A DNA stretch of 39,873 bases from Pleurotus djamor. Lineage: Eukaryota; Basidiomycota; Agaricomycetes; Agaricales; Pleurotaceae. A program made the position numbers and the translations under genes. The stretch is taken from positions 1 through 39,873 of the forward strand of contig JAPEVF010000415.1 in the NCBI GenBank assembly GCA_029747585.1, written 5' to 3'. How positions within the stretch are numbered: the stretch's first letter is position 1; each line of letters opens with the position of its first letter. The notes beneath the pieces are model-generated. The model was given only the letters and a program-made list of their open reading frames with translations, was not told the DNA's origin and did no database searches. Below are positions 31,754-39,873 of this stretch, piece by piece.

Positions 31754-31920
31754 GACGGCTGCGTGCAAGCTTCTCTGTGGCGTTGCTTCAGCGTTTCCTC
31801 AACGCTATTCATCTCAGGAGTACGTTAGGGGTTTAAAATGTTCAAGTCGCACTTCTCGCCTTCAATGCCCCGTGTCAAAGCATCCCACCGTGCTTTCAGC
31901 TTCATCATCCGTCAGACACT

Positions 31921-32298
31921 GCGGGCATTGCCCTATTTCCCGCGGACGTGATATGGTGAAATTATGCTGAAAATTATTGAAACTTACTCTAGGATATTGC
32001 TGATGTAGGTCATTCCTACTATCCTCTTGATATCATCTCGGATACTTTCTTCGTATCCTCAGTGTCAATATTTTGGAACATGGTGCTGAACCAGGGCAGG
32101 GATTGGTTGAGTCCTATGCCTCAAGGCGCCGATCACAATATCATCAGAGTAAAGTCCCCTGCGTATATGATGGACACATGGAAAAAGATATTGAGATTTT
32201 CTCCTTCATATCACGCTGAAAAGAAGCGTGAAGGAACTTACAATTAGTTCAGGATAAACTCAGAATATCCTGCAGAGGGGGTATAGGGCAATGCCCGC
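31921..32298. repeat. Possible MITE: 16-bp inverted repeats
   Basis: GCGGGCATTGCCCTAT at 31921-31936 is exactly inverted at 32283-32298, about 380 bp apart, with no coding capacity between. Some similarity (AGGATATT) continues inside each arm. The arm core GGGCATTGCCC is itself a palindrome, which weakens the case. No clear target duplication is seen. Confidence 0.35.
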
Positions 32299-32766
32299 TG
32301 TGAGAGAAGCACAATGAGTCGTCTGAAACGGGTAGCAGCAAGATCAAGGAAGGAAGAAGAACACAATCCTCAAAAACGGAGGTCGAGCTCGTACTCGGTA
32401 TTGAACGACCCCTCATTCCTACTCGAAATTCGAGCGTAAGCAATTCTACTGCTAACCTATCAGCAAACCTACCCGGATATGGAGTACCCATTTCCGTGGG
32501 CTTTCCTCAATAAGTTACTTTCCCTGCTACGCTTTCAGATATCCCCTAGAGCCTAGAGGTACGTGTTTGCTCCATTGTTCTTCCCCAATCCATGCCGGAA
32601 ATTACCTCTTCTTGCCGTCGTTGACTCATACTTAGATGCATGGAGAGACATGTCAAATTACATCCCGAGTTTAAACCAAATATACGCACGGTCACAGCTT
32701 CTATAAATTTACGTGTTCCTCCCTCGCCCTTGGCCCCTTCCCATTCCTCACCTTCAAGCGGAAACA

Positions 32767-33945
32767 ATGCCCAAGCTACCCTCTGAAGTCCTATCCATCG
32801 TTCTCGCAGCCGTTGATCACCGACGGACGATTCTAGCATTCTGCTACGTCTCGCGCTCCATGAAGCACCTGGCAGAAGGCGAATTACTCCGCGAAATCAC
32901 AATTGATCGCTCGGCGCAACGACCCAACATCCTGTCTACCCTCCACGCCTACATCCTTTCCTCTCCAAGACAAAATCGTTGCTTTTTCGTCAAATCCATG
33001 AGAGTCATCGGCGATCCGAACCGGTGGATGCTATTCCAAGACGACCTGGAAATCCTCGATACCCTCATTCCGCAGCTCCCAAATCTACACACTCTCCTTC
33101 TTTCCTTCTCCATCACCCCAGATGCCAATGTACTCAATTTTCTGAGGGTGCCACTTCCATCTGTCCAGCTGAGACAGCTGGGGCTGGACATTGAACTCGA
33201 CGTCACGGGTGAGGAAGCCGAGTCAAACGACGGTTCACAATTCAGCCTTGAAGCTGGACACGGGCACGCCTTGGACATCTCCCCTTTCCTACGCTCACAG
33301 CCTCGCCTTTCATATTTTGAGTATCTCCATGACGACTACATCTCTATCAAGGACGATTCTATCGTCTTTCCCAACCTACGCAGTTTTGCTGGACCGTTAT
33401 CCTTCTTCAATGTATCCCGCTCCCCAACTGCCTTATCCCACCTGTCTATCGACCATGCTAGCGAAATCGATCTCGCTGTCATCCCAGAGCTCCCCTCGCT
33501 CATCAGTTTATCTTACCGAGGACACAGTCCTGAGGTACTAGCCACTCTTGTCCTCAAATGCCCCAACATCAGGTGCTTGGACACCCTCGTTGACCTCGAG
33601 AACCATGTAAACACCCGTGCCCTCGTAGTACAGTCTCTCCCCAAGCTCCAGCACCTTCGCATTGAGCCAGGAGACTCGATTGCCGATATGGCGCAAGAGC
33701 TGTTCAGTCTCCCGGAATGTCAAGAGTCGTTACGGCTCATTGAGGTTCGGGGGGAGTATGTCCAGCGGTTCTTTCGGCAGAGCCTGGGCGAATCCTACGT
33801 AGCCTATTCCGAAGGCTGTACGGATTGCGTGGAGTTTTCGTTGCACGAAAATGCGAAGATGAGGGACATGAGGAGGTTCGGCGAGGTCTGGCAAACTTTA
33901 TTGCATGGTGTTGACTTGTCAGATGTGTCGGCGGAATTTGACTAG
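32767..33945 (+). CDS. F-box-like / LRR protein, single exon
   Basis: An uninterrupted 392-residue frame from MPKLPSEVLSIVLAAVDHRR to stop 33943-33945. The N-terminus LPSEVLSIVLAAV then AFCYVSRSMKHLAEGELLRE fits an F-box-like domain (residues 3-50). Residues 80-350 carry leucine-rich spacing (LEILDTLIPQLPNLHTLLLS, LSHLSIDHASEIDLAVIPEL, LPKLQHLRIEPGDS) typical of basidiomycete F-box/LRR proteins. It is not obviously a copy of the 24670 family. An in-frame ATG 54 bp upstream (32713) would add a Pro-rich leader. I prefer 32767 because the F-box then starts at residue 3, as in many relatives. No damage is seen. Confidence 0.8.
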   Translation: MPKLPSEVLSIVLAAVDHRRTILAFCYVSRSMKHLAEGELLREITIDRSAQRPNILSTLHAYILSSPRQNRCFFVKSMRVIGDPNRWMLFQDDLEILDTLIPQLPNLHTLLLSFSITPDANVLNFLRVPLPSVQLRQLGLDIELDVTGEEAESNDGSQFSLEAGHGHALDISPFLRSQPRLSYFEYLHDDYISIKDDSIVFPNLRSFAGPLSFFNVSRSPTALSHLSIDHASEIDLAVIPELPSLISLSYRGHSPEVLATLVLKCPNIRCLDTLVDLENHVNTRALVVQSLPKLQHLRIEPGDSIADMAQELFSLPECQESLRLIEVRGEYVQRFFRQSLGESYVAYSEGCTDCVEFSLHENAKMRDMRRFGEVWQTLLHGVDLSDVSAEFD

Positions 33946-34585
33946 ATAGATCACCTTTATTAGTTGGGAATACTTCATTGTGAGAGTAAGTGCTGGTACA
34001 TGTGCTTTTTAACGACGAACCTTGTGTTGTGGCAGTCGACGGTTTGTGGAGGGGCACTAAATGACACCGACAGCCCTGGCGTTGACCAATAGGGATGAAT
34101 AGGGACACCCCCTTCTACGCATCCATCCACCCATCCCCACCACCAATGAGTCGGACGAGGAATTCAATGCACAAGCTCAAACCGATCACGTCCTGAATAT
34201 CTCCGACTTCCTGCCTCGACCTCAAGAAAGAGGCAAGTGCTACGACCCATGTTGGCAAGAGAAGAAGGCACCAACTCGGGGCGAGATGAGGGGATTGAAC
34301 AATCGAACTGGATGATGGAGGAAATTTGATTCTCTTCAAGGCAGATTGCCTCCTTTCGTCTTCATTGTCGTACCCAGCCGTAGGTTCAGCGGAAGAACGA
34401 ACATGAACATGGCTAGCGAGACTGGGATTCCTCTTGAGGGAATTCGGTTGGGAGCGACGATGATGAAGACCTCAGCTCACCGTGCTCGTGGGCTGGACTG
34501 GGTAGTGTTGTGGTCGATGACAAAAGAAAACACACAGATAGTCGAATCAACCAGAAGCGTGTGAGAGACAGGGTAACACTGCTGA
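33946..34585. other. Non-coding interval
   Basis: About 640 bp downstream of the single-exon F-box-like gene. No reading frame with recognisable motifs, and no repeat structure noticed. Confidence 0.4.
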
Positions 34586-35350
34586 CATAATCAAATAAGC
34601 CATCGTGGCTTATTGTGAACATATTTTTGGGGGTGAAAAACTATACACACCGTAAGATAGCGTGCTTTATGATACGAAAACTTATTATATGCTCCAAAAT
34701 ATGCTCAAAATATGATTGAGAGTCAGAGAAGAAATAAACGCACGATACGTCTTCAATATGGATCAGGGGATTACGGAAAGTTTATAGGAGTCACATTAGG
34801 AGAAAATTAGAAATACGCCCATGATGGGTTGAAAATGCGCCAGAAATGGGCTTCACGTATTCCAAGGGAGACGATTGTAATCAAATTCTAAATAAGCTCA
34901 CAATTGTATCAAAATCGGCTTTCAGTATGTTCAATGAGCATATTGAAAGCTCATCCGGTGGTTATTCTTCCTTTGTCCATCGCGTTTATCCAAAATAAGC
35001 CCAAAGGCTTTGTTTAAAATAAGCTCAACATAAGAGTGTCGCTCTTATTGGTAGCACATCTGGAATGCGAATAACGTGTGCTCAGGGTATTCCACACCAA
35101 TCCTACGGCAAGGGTATTTTGCGCCCATGCGAGGCAAATCGTGAAGCGATNAAAAAATATTCACAGCGAGTTTATGCAAAATAACCCATGATTTCTGAAT
35201 TTAAATCTGTTCAAAATAAGTCTAGCACATGTTCATTATGAGACACGTATGCGCCTGTGATGGGTTCGTCGAGCAGACACAGTGTTGAATTGAAATAAGA
35301 TTAGCGAGCGGATTTAAAATAAGATCAAAATAAGATCAGTCATAAGCGCC
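34586..35350 (-). repeat. AT-rich block with recurring CTTATTTT
   Basis: AAATAAG (complement CTTATTT) recurs about nine times, often as AAAATAAGNTC, with two adjacent copies at about 35318-35338. Base composition is markedly more AT-rich than the flanks and there is no open frame of note. On the minus strand it directly follows a tRNA-like promoter pair, so it could be a SINE body and tail. Confidence 0.5.
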
Positions 35351-35353
35351 AAG

Positions 35354-35455
35354 AAAAATCACCATACCAGAATCGAACTTACAGCTCCGGACGACACACC
35401 GCCCAAAACCTACATCAAGTTCGACACGGCAAACCATTGTGCTACAGCACCCACA
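35354..35455 (-). other. tRNA-like A box / B box pair with T run
   Basis: On the minus strand TAGCACAATGG (35444-35434) fits a polymerase III A box and GTTCGATTC (35378-35370) a B box, followed by TTTTT (35358-35354). A D-stem pairing GCAC/GTGT can be drawn. The acceptor stem does not pair and the T stem is poor, so a working tRNA is unlikely. A tRNA-derived SINE head or a tRNA pseudogene fits better. Confidence 0.4.
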
Positions 35456-38179
35456 ACGATACATGGAAGACGTAGAGTATATACCCACGTCAGGCAAAGT
35501 CGTCCCGCGCAGACAGTTTGCCTGGGTAGGGGTCAAGACGTCGTCGACGGCCAGACTGCGTACACATATCTTAGTGATGACAGGAGGAGAGAAGGAGGAG
35601 AGGAGCCGGCAAAGATAAGCGAAAGTCGCATCGCAGCGCATGTTACGGAGAAATGAAGTCCTTGTAAGCGAGAAAAAGACGAAGAAACGGAGGCAACAGT
35701 GGACGCGTGGACATGAATTACCAAGCGACGACGGGGAAAATGAAGCGCAGGATCGGATACGACATCCAGGCTGTTCGCGCCGACTTTAAGACTGAAGCTG
35801 GATTCCTATTGATGGACGTTGGCTGACGGAAATCGAAGTGACGGAAATCGATGTCGAAGACGTCAACGTCATTCCTCTGGGGGACTGAGAGAGCAAACAG
35901 ATCAAAGGAGTTCAACCGCGAGTCGCAACCAATCGTCGTGCTTTGGTGTTTTGAAAACCCCCAACCCTCTGCCTCGCTCATCCCATCCAACCCTTCACCT
36001 CCCCGGCCATCGTGTTAATCAGGGTTACACTTTCGCAAGCTGCAACTTTGGGCGGGATGTTGAATAGTGGAAGGCTCGAAGGAGTGCTTGAGGGTAAACC
36101 GATGCATGCTCAGCCAGATTTTTGGGTAGTGTCATGAGCTTTCCTGTGGCGAGGTAGAGGTGTTGAGGTTTCGACTGGGAGCTTGACTGTATGGATGGGG
36201 CTACCAGGATGGGGCTACCAGACACTGATGATGCAATGGCATCGCTCCGAAACCGAAGGTAAAAAGCAATTCAGCGACGTCTAAAAGACGTCCGAGCGCG
36301 TCGATCTAGGGCAGTGCAGAATGGGTGACCTGAAAGCTTATATTATGACAGCGTAAAAGGAAGGGGACGTAGGACGAACCTTGAAGCTTGAACATGGAAG
36401 CGAAACCACAGGACTCAATAGAGCAGCTTGGTAGGACCAATTCCCCGTCTCCGCTTTCTTCATTTTCTCTGACGTTCGGGATTGCAACATGTTCGCCATG
36501 TCATCCAGCATTCCAGACAGCTTCCTCTAAGTAACCACCCCTTCTTCAAGGCAGTAGGTCGAACCGAATGTGAATCCGCTGATCCAACTGACTATGCAAG
36601 GGGTTGAAGTGGGAACGAGTGATCAAAGACGTTTGGGAATCCGAAGGTATCTTGGGGTCATTGTACGCGCATGCGGTGGTGGGAGGGAGGAGGATGTCGA
36701 GGCGACGGATCGACCGCAATACAGTGTTTTGGTTCGCAGCGTGAGTCTGAGGAGTATGCCGTGGCGAGTGATGGGGCGATGGTGTGAACTGGTACGGCAT
36801 GAAAAGTGAAGGAAAGGGGAAGAGAACCGGGCAAGACGAACGTACAGAAACAAGCAGATATCTCAGCCACCCTACAAAATGGAACGCGGCCCCGTTCCCT
36901 GTCGACAACTTCGTTTCGACGCGTGGATCCAGGACCTTCGAAAGCATCTAGGACATCGCCTGGATTGCGACACTCTTTGTTGGTTGAAATTGGGGGAGGA
37001 GGGAAAGTTTCGAGTAAGCTTGAGGCGTGGGTCCGGTCATAACTTAGAGCACACGATGATGCCCTTGTGGTGATCTTGTTCAGATTCAAGTGTAGAAGAG
37101 GAGACGGATGATGAAGAGATGAGAAAGAGGATGGGAGAGGCTGTACTGAGCGCTTATCTACTACCCTTTTCGTTCCTTCTGTGTCCCTCGCCTCTTAGCC
37201 AAAGCTCAGATCTCTGTGGACCGGCTTAGGACGACCGCCCCGTTATCCAACCTACAGCCTGACCGATCCCACTCAGAAGCTACGCACCAAGCTGTGTCGT
37301 TTGTAGCGACCTGCGTTGTTAAAGACGACCATCCCGCCCAAGTGACATCCTCCGTCGTCTATGTATGTGATGCTTTGACTGACTGGATTGCAGTGACGCG
37401 TGTCGCCAAGTCCCAACCCCAAGGAGCGGATGCGTGGAGAGCCGGACGGAGTCTCCGAAGATTCTACTCAAGACTCTACGTTCGTCGTCACCTCGAAATC
37501 GGGAAAAGGATGGCAAAACAGTTGCTTTTGACGGCGATCTCAAGACACGAAGCGATGTTCGAAGACGTCCATTTTGTTGCTCTACTGTGAGTACTCAAGT
37601 TTTCCGCTCGATTACGATTCTCATTGCTGTAGTGAGCCCAAGAGCAAGGAACATAAGCACACCACAATCCGCGCGTACGGGAGGGATGGATGGATGTGTT
37701 TGACAATTCATCTTCGCGATCGCGCATCTCACGACGAGGTCTGGCCATATAGCTCGGAAGACAGGGACAGGTGGCAGAGGCTTGGGGATAAGCCTATTCG
37801 ATTGTTTTTCGAGCTAGCAGAGTTCGGTAAGCAGTTTCCTCTGTGCAGACGTCTATTTCTTACGCAGAACTCAGTTCCGGTATGTTGATCGGTGATCGGT
37901 GATCGAGCCTGCCATTTCTTTTTGGGTCTCATGACGTCAGTGAGGGGAAGTCTGGTTTCCCTATGTCTATAGTTTTGCAAAGTGGATTGACAGGATGCAG
38001 TCACCAGGAGGGTAGTATATGTAGTAGCACCACATTCCAATCGTATATACACGCTTTTTTGGACTCCAAATGTGTGCATACTCTGTCCGTGAGCAAGACT
38101 GTTTTGGATCGGGGCTCGGTGGCGATGTCTTGGATTTGCTTCCGTTCAGGCACCCTGATGACGCAATGAATTCACAAAT
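35456..38179. other. 2.7 kb without a recognisable gene
   Basis: Open frames overlap on both strands (for example 36658-37089 minus and 37216-37590 plus), with no motif or splice chain I can support. A short tandem duplication, ATGGGGCTACCAG, lies at about 36195-36220. Confidence 0.4.
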
Positions 38180-38830
38180 TTAGAAGGCAACGGACAGACT
38201 GAACTTAGGCTCCGACACGCTGATCTCCATTCTGCGCTCCTGACCATGATACGAAGCTCTTTGATCGTTTCCATGATGAGTTGAGCTCGAAAGACAAGTG
38301 TGTGTGGGTCGTCTGTAGATACCAAGACATCTCCGGACGTCGCCAGACACTTCGTGACAACACCTACGGGGGAGTCTGAGGGATATATGACGAGCGCATA
38401 CTCCGCTGGAAGACAATGCTATTGATTTTGCATGCAACTGGCCTTGAGTACGCAAGCTGGAGGAAGGGAGAAAGCCCCAAAGCTCAACAAAAGGTCGAAC
38501 GGGTGGTGGAACGTCCTTGGCCATATGAAAATCATCATGTACCCAATGAAAAATCTCGGCAATTGAGTGACCGAGTAGCGAGTTTCGTTTTGAGCGATGG
38601 GTGTGTTGGAGTGATGTAGCGCTGTTGAAGGGACGAGGATGGTGCGCAAAATCGCTGCTCCCGAAGTTACGCTGGAGTTGAGAGTTGTGGTTGATGACGA
38701 CGTTAAGGGTTGCACGATAGTATGCATCAAGGGCGGGAGCGTGGAGATGGAGAAGATGACCCAAGGAGGACTGATGATAGGCCGGAGGCAGTCGCTTCGC
38801 GCTTAACCCCGCGCCATGATGTCGAGACAT
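38180..38830 (-). other. Degenerate coding-like stretch, unrecognised
   Basis: A 216-codon minus-strand frame is open here. A second minus frame over 38400-38200 reads ALVIYPSDSPVGVVTKCLAT then TIKELRIMVRSAEW, which looks more protein-like. This suggests an old coding sequence with frame shifts. I cannot name a family, and chance open frames remain possible. Confidence 0.25.
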
Positions 38831-38982
38831 GGGTAAATGCAGTTGCGCTCAACCATGAAGAGGACCATGGACCTCTTTCCTCCGTGCTCAAAAGACATCA
38901 ACGTCAGGGTCATCTGTAGATAATAAGAGGTTTTCAGACGTCTTTAGACGAGTACTGACACTGTGTAACAAGCGCGTGCGGG

Positions 38983-39324
38983 TGATGGAAAGCAATTGTG
39001 GAAGCCACCAAATTTCGAGTAGGTTCTGAAAGTGAGGAGTGATTTTTAAGTTACTAGATGGATATTCACTTCTGCCTAGGAATCGCTATCCGCCGAGATC
39101 GGCCACGTCGAACGATCCACCTGTCTCAAACTGCCCTCATTGAAAAGCTCGCATCTGTGGCCGAAATACCTCTCAATTCTGCTCCCATCACCACTCCCAT
39201 GTCAGCTCGTGCGAAATTGGCTAGACCCTCTGTCGACGAAAAGATCACCGCATCCGAGGCGATGAAACTCTCGAGACCGTCCCTCGCGAACGCGAACATG
39301 GACGTGCTAGATGGGAAAGCATGA
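38983..39324 (+). pseudogene. Ty1/Copia reverse transcriptase remnant
   Basis: The frame reads AIVEATKF near 38990, has in-frame stops near 39030-39055, then reads FCLGIAIRRDRPRRTIHLSQ TALIEKLASVAEIPLNSAPI, with a TPM motif after it. This is the segment after the palm domain of Copia-type RNA-dependent DNA polymerase, where LGIxIxRD...I.LSQ..YIEK and TPM are conserved. Only about 110 codons remain and neither LTRs nor integrase are visible, so it is a dead fragment. The strand and family call rest on this motif alone. Confidence 0.7.
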
Positions 39325-39538
39325 CACCTTTCTCCAGCCGAGTCCAGCATCGAAGGACAAATCTCATCGTTGAAAACTGTTACGCATGATCGTCAGATAA
39401 TACAAGGAGATTCGGTACAAGTGCAATGTCACACCCTCCCCAATACCATTACATAAGAAGGCTTCCATCGATAATGGAAATGTCCGGCGGTCAAAGCGGA
39501 CAATATGATATGGGCTTTCCTTCAATCGTCCTCTCAAC

Positions 39539-39873
39539 ATGGAAGAAGTCAGCATTGATAATGTGAGTGCAGTATCATCAGCCTCTGACCGACTTACTCA
39601 GTCAGCCTTCGAAAAGCTTGCGCCTTTGGGACTCTTGTACAAGGTCGGATGCCGGGAAGGCCACTTCGTGAACATCATCAGGAAGGATATCCCCCATTGT
39701 GTGGAACCGGCTAAGATTGCTGATCTGGCTGTCGAGCCTTTCGTATCTCTTGAATCGGTGAAAGACGCTGCACCTTACCTAGCACTGGTTTACCGATATG
39801 TACTACCTCGCACCATCAAGGAAAGGTGCTCAGTCAAGGAGATGGCGGTCCCAAGTTTGCTCGAGAGAGATGG
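39539..39873 (+). CDS. Partial ORF running off the right edge
   Basis: From ATG 39539 the frame MEEVSIDNVSAVSSASDRLT stays open for 111 codons to the window end and continues ...AFEKLAPLGLLYKVGCREGH and YLALVYRYVLPRTIKERCS. A 39-bp stretch with GTGAGT...CAG (39563-39601) could also be an intron; it is a multiple of three, so both readings are in frame. Product not recognised. Charged, non-repetitive composition supports a real gene. It lies about 215 bp after the Copia remnant. Confidence 0.45.
   Translation, partial: MEEVSIDNVSAVSSASDRLTQSAFEKLAPLGLLYKVGCREGHFVNIIRKDIPHCVEPAKIADLAVEPFVSLESVKDAAPYLALVYRYVLPRTIKERCSVKEMAVPSLLERD

Noticed and set aside
35354..35455. Functional tRNA gene
   Set aside because: A and B boxes are present, but the acceptor stem does not pair, the T stem is weak and no anticodon stem fits.
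36658..37089. 143-codon minus-strand frame as a gene
   Set aside because: Two other frames over the same bases are equally open and none has a motif. Likely chance.
38180..38830. Copia integrase fragment on the minus strand
   Set aside because: A PFVELWGF string loosely recalls the integrase C-terminal region, but no zinc or catalytic motif supports it, and the nearby Copia remnant is on the other strand.

Overview
The window reads as nuclear DNA of a filamentous basidiomycete, most likely an agaricomycete. The coding stretches are split by introns of about 50-60 bp with GTRNGT donors, CTRAC-like branch points and YAG acceptors. It carries two KDZ (Kyakuja-Dileera-Zisupton) transposases, an intron-bearing basidiomycete-type hAT, an IS630/Tc1-like element, a Copia fragment and an expanded F-box/LRR-like family. 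It is an accessory, transposon-rich region. N characters and several one-base frame slips sit at homopolymer runs, so part of the apparent gene decay may be assembly error.

About 299-14310 is one very large DNA transposon. Its two ends, about 2 kb each, are mutually inverted arrays of the 10-bp palindrome GGGTATACCC, mixed with a degenerate unit of about 230 bp. Between them lie a near-intact KDZ transposase on the minus strand (2500-6140), a divergent promoter region with three copies of an inverted repeat and one copy of the terminal palindrome, and two intron-containing passenger genes on the plus strand (about 6951-9125 and 9288-12336). Both transcription units end against the terminal arrays.

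14311-16103 has no convincing gene. 16104-19208 is a second complete transposon: TA target site, 98-bp terminal inverted repeats, an IS630/Tc1-type DDE transposase, and a co-oriented passenger gene encoding a 474-residue protein with a SAM-like C-terminal region. 19448-23400 (minus strand) holds a hAT fragment, an array of about 14 copies of an 87-bp repeat with splice-site-like signals, and a 5'-truncated KDZ transposase.

23595-33945 holds a family of F-box-like/LRR-like genes: a truncated copy, a full copy and a damaged inverted copy that are paralogous, then a more distant single-exon member. They are separated by 4.4 kb without a recognisable gene. From 34 kb onward there is little coding sequence: an AT-rich block next to a tRNA-like promoter pair (possible SINE), a Copia reverse transcriptase remnant (about 38983-39324), and an unrecognised reading frame running off the right edge.

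The most notable system is the KDZ element with palindrome-array ends and two cargo genes. A second, unrelated passenger-bearing transposon lies less than 2 kb from it.
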